DNA from: Centroberyx gerrardi
Taxonomy: Eukaryota > Chordata > Actinopteri > Beryciformes > Berycidae
Assembly: GCF_048128805.1 (NCBI RefSeq)
Contig: NC_135999.1
Coordinates: 20,566,949 to 20,630,948, forward strand
Direction: 5' to 3'
DNA length: 64,000 nucleotides
The position numbers and the translations under genes were made by a program. Position 1 is the first letter of the stretch; each line of letters starts with the position of its first letter. A model generated the notes under the pieces. The model saw only the letters and a list, made by a program, of their open reading frames with translations, was not told the DNA's origin and did not search any database. Below are positions 1-12,500 of the stretch, in pieces.

Positions 1-801
1 GTGTGTGTGTGTGAGTGTTGCAGTAGAAATTTGTGCATATGTTTGCCAACGTTCTGCACACGTGTGTATGTCTCTGAAATAGTGAAACAGCCTGTGGAAG
101 AAATTAAGCTCTAATCATTTATATGCATTAAATCTACTGTATATATATCATTCTTTCTTTAGTTTTCCACTCTGCAAACAGATTCACACTAATCACACTA
201 TACACACTAATAATCACACTAATAAACTTATTGTTTATATATCTAGAAGGGAAAATGTTGTCCTTAACTACCCAGCAAACATTTCTAAGTCTATCAGTTG
301 ACTCATGGACATCTTGAAATTTTGGCCCAAATGGGTAATTTTACTTAAACATTAAGTAAGATAGGCCTCAAATTCAGGACCATAAGCCTAACTCCAGATG
401 AGATGGTTCTTGTTACAGGTCTTGCTTATGCCATTAAAAAAACAATCCACGTAACACAAACTATTTAACATCAATTTCAGAGGCTCAGAGCAAGTCTTCT
501 GCATCTCACTTTCAACTTGGATTGAACTGAGGCTAACTTACATTCGGCTATCACATGATATCAGTTTCCTGGATCAGTCAGCCAGTTGATTTGTTTGATA
601 CAGTTTATGTAGAGTACGTTCACTGGAGGAAACTGTCCTGATCTGGCCCTGCGCACATTATAATTCATTAGGACTCAGTAAGCCACGAGGCGCCGGGGCA
701 GAGGAGGACATCAGGAAAACAAACGACAACTGTGGAGAAGACAGTTCTGCCCTCAGAATAAAAATCGGCTTGTTCAGTGTTGTCTCTTTATAGCTGCACA
801 A

Positions 802-802
<1 letters not shown>

Positions 803-834
<32 letters not shown>
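803..834. repeat. (AC)n microsatellite
   Basis: An uninterrupted AC dinucleotide run of about 16 units. It is one of several in the first 1.5 kb. Confidence 0.95.
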
Positions 835-836
<2 letters not shown>

Positions 837-1134
837 CTTAATGTAACATAAGCAGTCAAATTAGGGGAAGGGGAGCATGTGACTTGTAGCTCACATGGAG
901 GTAGCAAGCCAAAGTGTGTCACTGCCACATCCTGACACCCAAGCACAGGTGGTGACAGTGTGACAGCTAAAACTAACACACGTGTCACACATATGTGAAG
1001 GCCAGACCCTCTAGACACCTGATATAGATACATGTGCAAATGTATAAAAAAAACATTACTAAACACCACACACATACAGTTAAAGACAGTCTATATATAT
1101 ACAGTAATGCTGTAAAGGCATGGTAAAGGGAGAG

Positions 1135-1137
<3 letters not shown>

Positions 1138-1173
<36 letters not shown>
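1138..1173. repeat. (AC)n microsatellite
   Basis: An AC run of 18 units. It is followed to about 1460 by imperfect CA/TACA sequence that gives long Thr/His-rich or Val/Cys-rich spurious frames on both strands. Confidence 0.95.
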
Positions 1174-1175
<2 letters not shown>

Positions 1176-3820
1176 AAGTACACACATGTATGAATCCACA
1201 TACCAACAACCGCAACCACAACCACACACATACACACGCACACGTAAGAAAAAATACACACACCTGCATCCACACATGCAGACAACCTCTCTCTCACACA
1301 AATCATACACACACAAACGCAAAAATATATACACACATATACAGGAACACACCCCTATACACACATGTAAATATACACCCACATGCAAATACACACCCGC
1401 ATGCATCCAGACATGAAGACGACCACACACACACACACACACACACAAACGCACACATTAACCATTTGCTCTTGGAAAGCTAAACCCCAGAAAGAGAAAG
1501 CGGAGAGTGTGTGAGAGGTGGAGAAGTGTGTGTGTTCATAGAAATATGGAGATGACAAAGTGCAGCAGCAGCAGAGGAAAGGCAAAGCGGGTCACAACCT
1601 CCCGCTACGACACACACACACACATCTGTCACTTTGAACTCTGACCTCCCAGGTTTTGTGTCCTTGATGAGGCCACAGAGGCGGGAGAATGGCCAGGTTG
1701 TTGTTTTAACCCGTCTCTTGTTTTTCTAATCCATATATATTCTACTTTTTTGCTTTTCTGCTGAAGCCTATTACTTTGCTGCTGCAGCAACCTAATTAAT
1801 ACGTTGCATCTTATCTTAACCTGTCTTACATTGGTCGAAACATGTAGGCCACTGCTGAAATGACTTCGAAATTGATTGGTTGATTGACTGATAAACCGAT
1901 TGATTATCTTTGAATGGAAAAGGATGACAATAGCACTTAAGACACTAGGCTGAGGTCACTTAAGGACATTTTCTTCTCTCCAATGGGTTCTGCTGGATTT
2001 CGCAACCTGCACATCTCAAGTCACAACATCTCATGCAAGAAAAGCTAAAGGCAGTTTAAGTTTAAATTCCTGACAGATAATTTGCAAATGTGTTATAATG
2101 TGATTCCCTTTGATGCATAACCTGGGTCAAAAATGACCCGGCTTAGTGTTGCTTTGATATATTATCTTTGCAATCAATGAGTTTTGTAATTTAATATTCA
2201 ACTATTTTGTTTTTGATGTCCACAAATTGTTGGCTTCATTTCTAGTTGAAACGAATGAGTGAATGAGTTTTTGCATGATCACCCCAAGTTTCCATAACAT
2301 GGGTCAAAAATAACCGGTGTATTGAATCTAATGCATTGCTCCAGTCAGGGTAACCTAGGGTGTTTCTTTGCTGTATCTTTCATCATTAAATATCTTGTTC
2401 TTGATGTTCACAAATAATTATTTTCTTTTCTACTGTATTACTTTTTGAGTAATAGTTTTTGCATTGCAGCCCCAAATGACGCCCACACATTCTCTATGGA
2501 ATTTGATAGGGAGCTATGATCGTCATTACTTTAATGTAACAATTTCATCACTTTACATAACCAAGTTATATTTTACATTTTTTCTCAGACAAGGTTTGAT
2601 GTCTTATGATGGATAATGTTACATAATATTTGCACATCCCTTATTATACAGCAGATGTAGATGCTGACTGAGGACCAGATACCAGATCTAGTGATATTTA
2701 GACATAAATACTGTTTTAAATACTACTTTTCCTGATTCAGAGTCTGAAATCTCTGATGCTGCTGACCTGGAAGATGACAGAGGGACAGGCTGGAGTTGTG
2801 GGCCTGAATGTCAAGCTCTGCTAGAGGTGAACAGACAGACGAAGAGGAAAGTCAGAATCAGTCTAATAGAGTTTAAAATGGTTTTATTGGAGGGTTTTAT
2901 TTTATTGGTCAAATGCTCCAATTTCAAAGGGCGGAGAGCAGCAACAGCAGAGAGGAACTCAGGGCCTCTATTGGTTTGACACTCCTTGCTGGTGGAAAAA
3001 GAGCTGGGACGTCTCTGTGGGAGGTTTTTAAGGCCACAATGAGGCTCAAGCTAAAATGATGGGCTATCCACTGCCCTTATATATTTAAATATTATGGAAA
3101 TTATTTAATTGCATGAAATGTGCTGTAAAGGCAAATAAACATATTTCAAATATTAAAGCATTCTTGCGTGATCCAAATGACAGCTCAAATTATTATTTTT
3201 AACAAAATGAGTAACATAGTATTCCTTTATTAGAAGGTCATTTCTGATAAGTTATGTATTCTCTGGGTTTGAATAGGTTACGTTGGCCGTTTACATAGCC
3301 TACAATTTATTTTCCAAATATGTTTCGAGGGAAGGTATCTAAAATATTTCCTCTTCTAATAATAGGAGTCACAGTGCTTGAAATAAACAGATTAGAAGTG
3401 TTTGCATCTGGCGCCATCTAGTGGTCGGTGACAACTGTGACGTTTATCCAGATAATTTCATAAGTGATTCTTCCTGGTGAACCTGCAAAGTCTGAGATGG
3501 TAATATTTTTTAAAGGGATGATTATAAACATAACCCTAATCTTAATCTTAACTGTAACCTCTCTGGAGACTTTATGTTGATATTAACACCCCAATTAACA
3601 GCCTTTCCTTTTCTTCTGGACCCTAAAAAGTCAACCTCACCCACAAAGATCAATATTACAGTTGACAAAGGTGTTTGTTTAGCTTACTGTGATTTGGTTT
3701 TCTTATCTTCTTATCAGGAATTAATGACTTCATCCAGTAGCAAACCCTGAGCACTACGGTTCAGTAAAATATAATTAATTACAGCGTGGACACGATGATA
3801 AACATTTGCAGTAAATTGGC

Positions 3821-3826
3821 TTTATT
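3821..3826 (-). terminator. candidate poly(A) signal for rgl3
   Basis: On the minus strand this reads AATAAA, about 2.5 kb beyond the rgl3 stop codon. No AATAAA was picked out closer to the stop by eye, so a long 3' UTR is inferred. Transcript evidence is needed; a variant signal could be used nearer the stop. Confidence 0.3.
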
Positions 3827-4035
3827 ATTAGACATGTCATGATAATTACAAGTGACACTGAAAGGCAAGTGCTTAGATTAAACTAAAAATAAAGCATCTG
3901 TTGAAATAAAATATTAGCACATACACATGTAGGCTCACAGAACAACATACATTATCTTGACAATTTCACTCCCAACTCACGTTTCAAACCCATAGAGTGA
4001 AGGAGAGAATGAAAGAGAGCAAACCAGTAATGCAG

Positions 4036-4060
4036 CAGACAGACAGACAGACAGACAGAC
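4036..4060. repeat. (CAGA)n microsatellite
   Basis: About six tandem CAGA tetranucleotides. Confidence 0.9.
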
Positions 4061-5019
4061 GGGCGACTCGCTCATACCTCATGGCTGCCAAACCTTTGTC
4101 TTGTTACCAACCTTTCTCCTTACTCTCTGAACACCACATTAACATTAAAGCTGCACCCAGTGATGCAAAGTCCCACACTTCTTCACCGGCAGTGTTTTTT
4201 TAAAAATGTATTTAAATATATTTCAAACAGGGGTGTGAACCACTGTGGGTGCTCGTGCATTATCAAAGGACCGAAAGGACAATAAAATTTGACTTGGATC
4301 TGCTTGAGGATGCTGTCTCATCGGTTAATATTATATTTCATCAATGCTTTTTCAGAAACACAAAATTCACTTTCTGATCATTCCTGAGAGCTGCCTTGTT
4401 TGTTTTGGGGAGGATGTCATCACATCACTGAGACGATCTTAAATCTCACATTAAAGTCACATCCTGGGACTTTTCATATTCACATACAGGAGTCATTCTT
4501 CAGACTAATCTGGTTCACACCGTAACAGATATGGAGTGGAAACAGACAGTTTTACTTACACACTGAGCAAAGTCACCCTGGATTGCAGACTGCAGTGATC
4601 AGCTTCCCCTCCCTAACCAGAACCTTTGGGGTTCATAACGAAGAGGCAACAGCGACCCACCCCATATCAGCATCTGAGTGCCACTCTATTGTAAATTGCT
4701 AGCATAAATGTCGTAGTCCACTCATTACAAGCAAGGCCACTTTAAGACTCACGCATATACAAGTACGCATGCATGCACACTGTAGTCACATACGATATTT
4801 CCTTCATTTAACCACGAGAGCAGACAGAAATGTCGGCACTCTTCCTTCAAATTGATACAAAAATAAACCTCAAAGACTTGAGGACATAAGATAACATTGA
4901 TACCGTCATTACCTGAGGTTATAGTACAAAAGGAACTAAAGGACATGTACGCTTAGTAACATTTAAGACTGAGAGGAGGATGGTGGGTCCATGAGTTGAA
5001 CCCTTCAACCTACCATCCC

Positions 5020-5020
<1 letters not shown>

Positions 5021-5055
<35 letters not shown>
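5021..5055. repeat. poly(A) plus (TA)n tract
   Basis: A run of about 14 A followed by about ten TA units. It could be the tail of a retroposed copy, but no body is recognised beside it. Confidence 0.85.
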
Positions 5056-5056
<1 letters not shown>

Positions 5057-6311
5057 CTAAATATATTATAAACTAAGACACATTTACATTACACCACCAT
5101 GGCACTCTAAAAGCTGAACATTGAAATGTATTAAATAATTAAAGATGATAAAATTACATTATGTTAAGTTACATTAAGACATTAAAATTGTTAATTAGAA
5201 AACGACTGGATACTTAGGCTACTTTATCTATCTGTTATTATATTGCCAGTTCTAGCAGTGTTAACGAACCTGCTGCCACACAGAATCTCCACTTCAGCAA
5301 CAACCTGCTTGAGTCCAAACAGTATTTGAAATACCATTAAGACGAGCGGCATTTGCAGATTTTGGGGGAATCCTGTTGCTTTTCAATGCTTTAAGCAAGA
5401 TTGAACAAGAACAGCTCAATAATTTCAAAGATTTTACATTCGACCCAGATCTGCTTGGGAACGCCGTCTCACCGATTAACAGGAAACGTCCCTACTTAGT
5501 AAAACATCTTTCCTCTGCGGCCTTTCTCCAAGAAACACAGTGGATCCGGCTCACCATACGGGCTGAAGGAGAGATGAAGACGTGTTGTTCCTCTGTAGAG
5601 TTACAGCCTGCATGACCATCTTCCTCGACCAGCATTAACAGGCTGGCTGTTCCTTAACCCTTGTATTTACGCAGCCATAGTGACAGTCGTGGTGCTGTAA
5701 GCGTCAGGTGTGGAGGACTTACAGTATGTTCAAGAATCCACAATATGACAGATGCAGGGTGAGAGACTGCAGCACTTGTGTACAGTACACATCAATAGTC
5801 CTAGAATATCACAGCTTATTTGCTTATGTTGGCAGAGAAGAAAGGTCACGGGTGTGATGTGGTTCGTTTATCCAAAGACGTTGATGAACGGGATAATAGA
5901 GAACAATGTGAAAATACAAAATTCGCTATTTCCTCCTCCATTTCTTCTTCTTAGCATTTCTCTTCTGTGTACTTGCACATTTCTCCATTATGCCATCTTC
6001 TTGTATCACTCTTCAAACTGTCCGCAACTTTTCCTCTGAGACTTATTTCCTGGCTTAACGTCTTTCAGCGCAGACTTCATGTATTCCATGACACTCCGGG
6101 TGAAACCTACTACCTCTTGATGAAAATGCCTAAAGTGACTTTTCAGGCTCTAAGGTTACTTGGGAAATCTCTATGGCAGAACCACTTGTATCTGTTGCAG
6201 AGTGAGTAGATACACACCTGTAGATCTGCTAGTGGGCTATTGTTCCAGGTGAGCAGTTCCTCTGTATTCTCCTCGATGTAATTCTAACATTCAGACAGGA
6301 TCGGTTTCTAT

Positions 6312-9300
6312 TCACTTGGCATGGCGGCTCTTGGGTTGAGCCCCGGGGCTGGAAGGGGAGCCAAGATGTCTCCCGTGGCTCCTCCAGCGCTGGCGCAGGA
6401 CGAAGTCGTAATTGGCCGAGGTGCACATGGCGTAGAATACGTTGGCTTTGTCGGGGATCTGGAGCTCTGGGGCAGAAAGAGGAATGCTGATTAAAAGGAA
6501 AAACCCAGCCACAGATACTCTTACACTGTTAGGTATCGTCAATCTGTGAGGCTCAACGCATTCCAGGAGCTACTTTGTGATGAAGTGTTGTAATTTACTT
6601 TTGTTAATTCACCTTTTCCATTGTTGAGCACCTGGCTGAGGCTGAAGTCATGGCAGCTGACAGTCTCCATGTTGTGTTTCTCTAGAGCTCTCTGAATCAC
6701 GTGGGGTGTGTGGTCTTGGCTGGTCAGCTGGGGAGCAGACAGAGGAGCAGGTATGCAAACAGAGTCAATACTTTATCTCTATATTCTCTGTATATTTCTA
6801 AACACGTTTTGGAGACACTTATTACTGGAGACATGTAACGTTCTATTAGGCTGATTTTTAAATTGTTCGACTCTCATTTCCCAGAGAAAGTCAACAGGCT
6901 CTTTTTCAACCTGTGACAGTTACAGTGAGTGTGTTTACATCCGAATATGAGCTTTATCCCAGCTAAGGTCTTAGTCAGGATATGGCATTTACACAGAATG
7001 ATCAGTGACCAGTTTTTCATATACCTGTATACATTACTGGCATGTTATTTTGATACATATGACTCCATGGAAACAGCACTTGTGCTATTTGCCCAAACCC
7101 AACAGTAAATGGGATATGGTGTTTACATGAGCCAACTCATAAAACGGAATATTTGAATATCCAGAATATGAACAGAATATTATTGCACTGTTGCATGTAA
7201 ACGCACTCATTGTTGTTAACAGAATGTTGAGCATCTCTCCTGCACCAGTTTTTGTTTACATGCATGTACATCCTCAATTCAAACTACTATAGGTTAGGGC
7301 AAAGCAGAGGTGGAAAGTACATTCTTAAAGGGAAAGGACACTTTAAACTCACTTTTTTCAACTGTTAAGGTTCATGAATCTTATAATGTGGATTTTATCC
7401 CGGATTCGTATCACCGACTAACAACTGAAATGACTTTATTTGAATGACGTTGTTTTGGTGGTGTGGAGATTTTAAAGAGTAGAAGAAGTGCGAGTAGGTT
7501 ACAAAAACTCTTGACTTTCATTTTCCTTACCAGTATGCTCTTGTAGACATTACCGTTGTTGCCACACTCCACACTGACCCTGATGATGCAAGAGTCAGCA
7601 ACCTGCTTGTTGTAGACGGGCAGCAAAGGCTGAGGAGAGCAGGTGGAAGACGACGACTCGGGGCTCATGACTAGGGAGGACGAGCTGAGGTCCGGATGGG
7701 AGGAGCTACAGGAGGAGGTGGAGAGACTGGGGGAGGAGGAGGACATGGAGGTCGAGGAGAAGTCCTCAGCTACGTTGTGAAGAGACCCGGAGAGAGACTG
7801 GGGGAAGCGCAGAGAGGGACAAATATGATTATCATGCTCCAATTTCCAGCTAAGTTCCCTCCAGAATATAGCAAATGGCAAACATCTTGACAATGGCATA
7901 TTTATACTGTCCAGGGTCTGAAAATAACACCCGCCAAGCAACAAATGCGGATGAAATTTGTCTTTGGCGGATTAATCAATGAGATGATATTATTTAAATG
8001 CCTCAGTTATTTACAATCTTTGGTCTTTGTCTGTTTTCAATCTTTGTCCCTGCTGACCACCGTACCCTCTCTGACCGACTGACAAACAGCCTGTTCATTG
8101 GCTGCCTGTTACGCTGCTCTACACAAAGCTGTAGCATCTAAACTTCTGTGCATCTGCTGTCGGGATAGTTAATTAGCCTAATGTTGTTCAAATGACACAC
8201 AGCAGGTGTGAGGTCATCAAAAACAAAAAATGAAGACTGTCTTTGTCGACTGTCGCACACGTGATTCTGTATGTGTTAGGGTGACATATTTCTAAGAAAA
8301 GTAAGTATACTAGCCACATTTCGGACACTGCCAGTGGCCATACCTTGAGTTTGAGTCTGAGGGGCGAGGGCTGTGGGGTCGACAGGTCCTCCATCTCCGA
8401 ACTGCTGGAACCAGAGGAGGACACACTGATCTGGTCAGCATGCGTCTTCCTATTGGAGCTTTCACTAGCTGTTCGCAACCTGTGCACACAGGGACGTTTC
8501 AACTGTTTGCCTTATCAGTGATTAGTGCCTGAAACCCATTCTTAGAAGGCTGGCATGAGAACCTACTTTCTATTTACAGCCAGTCATTGAAAAGGATCAC
8601 ACCTTTTGTAAACTGTGATTATTAAGCTATCCAAGTTAATAAGGAAGAAGGATTTTCATCACAGCAGCAGTCATAACAAGCAGCTTGAGGTGAAATGTTA
8701 GCTTATAGGCAGACTTACGAGGTGAGCTTTTTAGTGAGCAGACGATGGCTCCATGAGCTGGGTGAGCTGGGACAGGGGTCCACCGGGGGCTCCAGGTCAC
8801 GGGACAGCTCATAGCTAGAGGAGACAGTGACAAAAAAAGGAGAGGGTGGACTGAGTCTCAGCTACTGAGTCTATCAGTAGCTGATAACACTACAAAACTG
8901 GCTTAAAAAAAAAAAAAAATCTATGTTCTTGTCTATCCCACTAGGTTGTCTTCATATTGTACTGTGGTGTCAGTGTGTGTCTCACCTCTCCTGGTCTGTC
9001 AGCAAGGTGTGTGCCTGCAGCCAGGCGGTGATGTGAGGGTTAACTGGAAGGCTGTACTGGGAACAGGAAGCCTGAAGCTGCCGGATCTGGGAAATAATCT
9101 CAAACTCCTGGAATAGAAAAGGAATAAAAACAGAACAGAACAGTAAAGAACTCGTAACTCTGAAAAGGCTGTTAAAGTTGAGGACATTGGAAGCCTTTCT
9201 TGAAGACACCACTAGGAGGCGACACCTACCCTTCTGCGCTTCTCAAAGTTGATGAGTCCACCCTTTGGAACGGGAGACAATAATTATTAGTGTTATATGG

Positions 9301-9528
9301 CATCGTAAACCTACTTAACTGCCATAAAAGAACAAACAAAAACAGTGGGTGGGGGTTGTGGGCCGCGCCGGTGCGATGTGTGCTCACCTCCACAGTGTCA
9401 GTGAGTGCCGTGTCCAGCATGGTGAGGACAGTCAGGTAGGTGCCCAGGTACGGCACAATGCCACTGGTGCAGCTCTGAGGGACAAACAGGAGGACACAAA
9501 ATCATGCAACATGTTAATACTTGGCGCA

Positions 9529-9574
<46 letters not shown>

Positions 9575-12500
9575 TGCACACCATAATCATCATCACTGCT
9601 CACCCATTAAAACATTGCACTTGAACATCTGGCTCTAAGTTTTGTTCCATGCACACACTAGGGTTTCCCATATATTGATTATATTTTAAAGGTGCAATAA
9701 TTAAGATTTTTACTATCCCAATGTACAACATGACCATAATACATCTGTGGGGATATGATAGGGTTGTAGATCAATACCACTGACTCAATGATTACAAGTG
9801 CTGAGATTTCTGGCTTTCAAAACTCACTTTCCGGTCTGTACTCTCATTAATTTTTAGAATGAAAACTCCCCACCCATCCACCCACCTGCTCACATTTGAC
9901 TGCTCAATGATGGGGGACAGTGCTATAAGCGAGCGACTGGCGTTGCAAGACATTTTCTATTAACAGCTGCCACCCAAGCACATTTTTGTTCTTGAATGAT
10001 TGCAGGTGCTGTGGTGCACTAAACTGGTGTTTAAACCTGGTGCTTCTTGTCGATGGAGTTTAATGTCGTCAAACACTGAAAGCGTGTTAGTGAACTACAA
10101 CAACCATAATTCATAGCACCTATGACGCAGTTTGTGCCAACAGAAACTAAATAGAGGCATGATTGAAATGCAGCCTACACAATATACTGAGGAAGTAACC
10201 CATTTGTAATCAGCTGCATGTCATACTTACTCCATAAATCTAGAGATAATCAGATGGCAGTGTAATTTAGTTAGCAGGTTAGCCAATACTAGCCTCTTTA
10301 TCTTGTAGTTCAGGGAGTGAGAGACTTTAGTGTCTGAACAAAGACAAGATACTGAGCTGAGCACATGAAAAATTTAATGGAGGAATTTTCTGCACACAGC
10401 TCCCCCTCACCCTGCCAAAGTAAAACTGCCAACCTGTGGGAAACACTGCTCACATGTCAAGTTTTATATCCTCGCCTACATAATGGGTAATAATAACAGT
10501 CATGTGATTTCAAAGCACGTAAGCTTTTCCATTGAATGAACAGATGAATGAAGAAGAGGGAACTGGAAATCTGAAGTCTATTTTAGTAGCGCATATCAGC
10601 TTTAATCTTACCCTAGACTCCAGACTCTAGTTAAACTGCATGTGACTTTTAGGGAAGTAGAACTGATGACCAAGCCAGTGAAAAACTTAGACCTCTGCTT
10701 TTCATTTTGCGTTGGCTGGCAGGCTGACGGATCCACGTTATTTTGGTGGTTGAACTTGACAATGAGGAAGCAAAGGTTATTTCCGAAAGAATGACATTAT
10801 TTTGTGTGGGAGGCAGTCTTACCATTTGTTTGGACACGGGGCAGAGTCTGGGTGATTTGGAGCCCAGGGTGCCATTGTCCTCTGGGTGACTCCCATCCTG
10901 CAGCAGATAAATACAAGAGTCCCATTAGCTTTGATATAAGAGGCCCTTGTCATAACAACACTATCACTATAAAATTCCTGGGTGAGTCCTGAGTGGTTCG
11001 ATGACAACGTGCTTAAGATAGTTACATAACTGTTCTTCATATGATATGGAGCACCTATTGAGATCGTGTTGTTGGGTGTGTGTGAGGGTGTCTCCCTGTT
11101 ACAGGCTGAGTGACACCTAATTAACATACACTGGGTGTTCCTGTTCACATGTTCATACACATCACATCGACCTGGTTACAGGTTGTTGTGCCTGTTCTAT
11201 TTACAGGTGTGCGTGTTTGTGTGTATTAGGGGAGTATTATATGTATTGAATAAAATTAGTAAGGACTCAAATTGCTCACCTGATAGTAGACGAGCCACCT
11301 CTATTTGTAGGTCTGTTTGTTTGTATTGGTCATGAACAATGGTGCTTTCATTACTTTATGGAAACTGGCCTGACCATGATAACAGCCATATCACTAAATA
11401 AACATTCATATCAATTGTTTTCGATGGGGCAACGGCTCTAGGGACAAGAAAGGAAGAGTGGCGGGTAACTGCAAAAACGTTCAAGGATTTGAGGAAGTTT
11501 AGTCCTGTAATTTTAGTTTAAAAATTATGAGACTGACATCAGATCAAAACAATTTTGATCTAATGACAATTTGTGTGTGAATGATTGATTTTAAGGCAAT
11601 TCCTGTTTCTGTTATTAGATTAGACCTCTATAAGAACCGGGCTCTGTGTGCACTGCAAAGGTAAATACAGTGTGCGCTCGTACACCAGGCAGTACGGTAG
11701 AAGTCACACAAGCATGAGGTGGTGTGTGGTACATTCACATACCAGGAAGCAGCTCAGTGATTTTGATTTTTGATTAAGTACTGTGGCTAAGTCAACGTAT
11801 AAATGAAATAGTTTGTTCAGTGATTCTCTCAGTTACAACAACACTGTGCTACCACAGCACTTCGGTGTTAACAGGTGGAGTTTTTAAGGTCAACGTAGGT
11901 TCACTCACTCCAACCATGCACCCCCCTCACCCCACCCCGCCACCCAAGCACCTAGAAAGCACCAGCACACTTGATGAAATAATTATCCAGATTTTTCCTT
12001 CATAAATTATGCAGCACCATCAGACCACATTATCCTGGATGTTTGTTAATGTAGAAAACACAGCTGGTTACCTCCTCCAGGATCTCTCTGCTGGTTAACA
12101 CACAGTTCTCATCAGGGAAGGTCTCACATAGGTGGTCAAAGCTGGCCATACATTCCCTGAAACAAAACATATCCAAGCTATTAGTTTTCATAGTTGTAGA
12201 TTCAATATTCACGACTGCATAATCCAGTTTGGCAAACTCTAAGAACCTGTAATGTGCTTCTCACAGCCTGCTTTTTGTGATTCAATGAGCCAGAAGTGAA
12301 ATAATTTTGGGAAATCAATTTTATAAATTATTTTCTAAATCTCTCCTTTATCCACTCTCTGAACTGTTTAAAAAAGTCAATATTTGGCAAGTTACAAGTC
12401 CCACTGCTAGTTTTTCCTTTTATGCCCACAGAAATGTCTTGATGGTGCATTTGACATGATTCTGAGTAAAAACAAATCAACATCACTGAGTTAAGGCCTA

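Larger units (their letters stand above)
1..3800. other. gene-free flank with microsatellites and old repeat fragments
   Basis: I see no supportable exon here. The stretch holds CA/GT microsatellites (1-13, 803-834, 1138-1173, 1424-1447, with scattered imperfect CA between 1180 and 1460). Two related motifs near 2120-2150 and 2293-2320 each contain a GGGTCA word followed by A-rich spacer and an inverted or partly inverted copy. AT-rich unique sequence fills the rest. The open frames over the CA tracts are low-complexity artefacts. The rgl3 transcript may end near the right edge. Confidence 0.6.
3827..6311 (-). other. probable rgl3 3' UTR and flank
   Basis: No coding exon is recognised between the candidate poly(A) signal and the rgl3 stop. 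The stretch contains a short (CAGA)n run at 4036-4060, an A-run followed by (TA)n at 5021-5055, and a diverged pair of about 40-bp related segments at 4285-4330 and 5435-5480. An open frame on the plus strand at 5376-5615 has no start context, splice signals or family similarity that I recognise, so it is not called. Confidence 0.35.

Noticed and set aside
985-1585. Several overlapping open frames over the CA-rich region
   Set aside because: They are translations of CA/GT repeats (Thr-His or Val-Cys periodic) with no splice or family evidence.
5376-5615. 79-codon plus-strand open frame with ordinary amino-acid composition
   Set aside because: It lies antisense to the presumed rgl3 3' UTR, matches no family I recognise, has no splice context, and one part is a decayed repeat copy.
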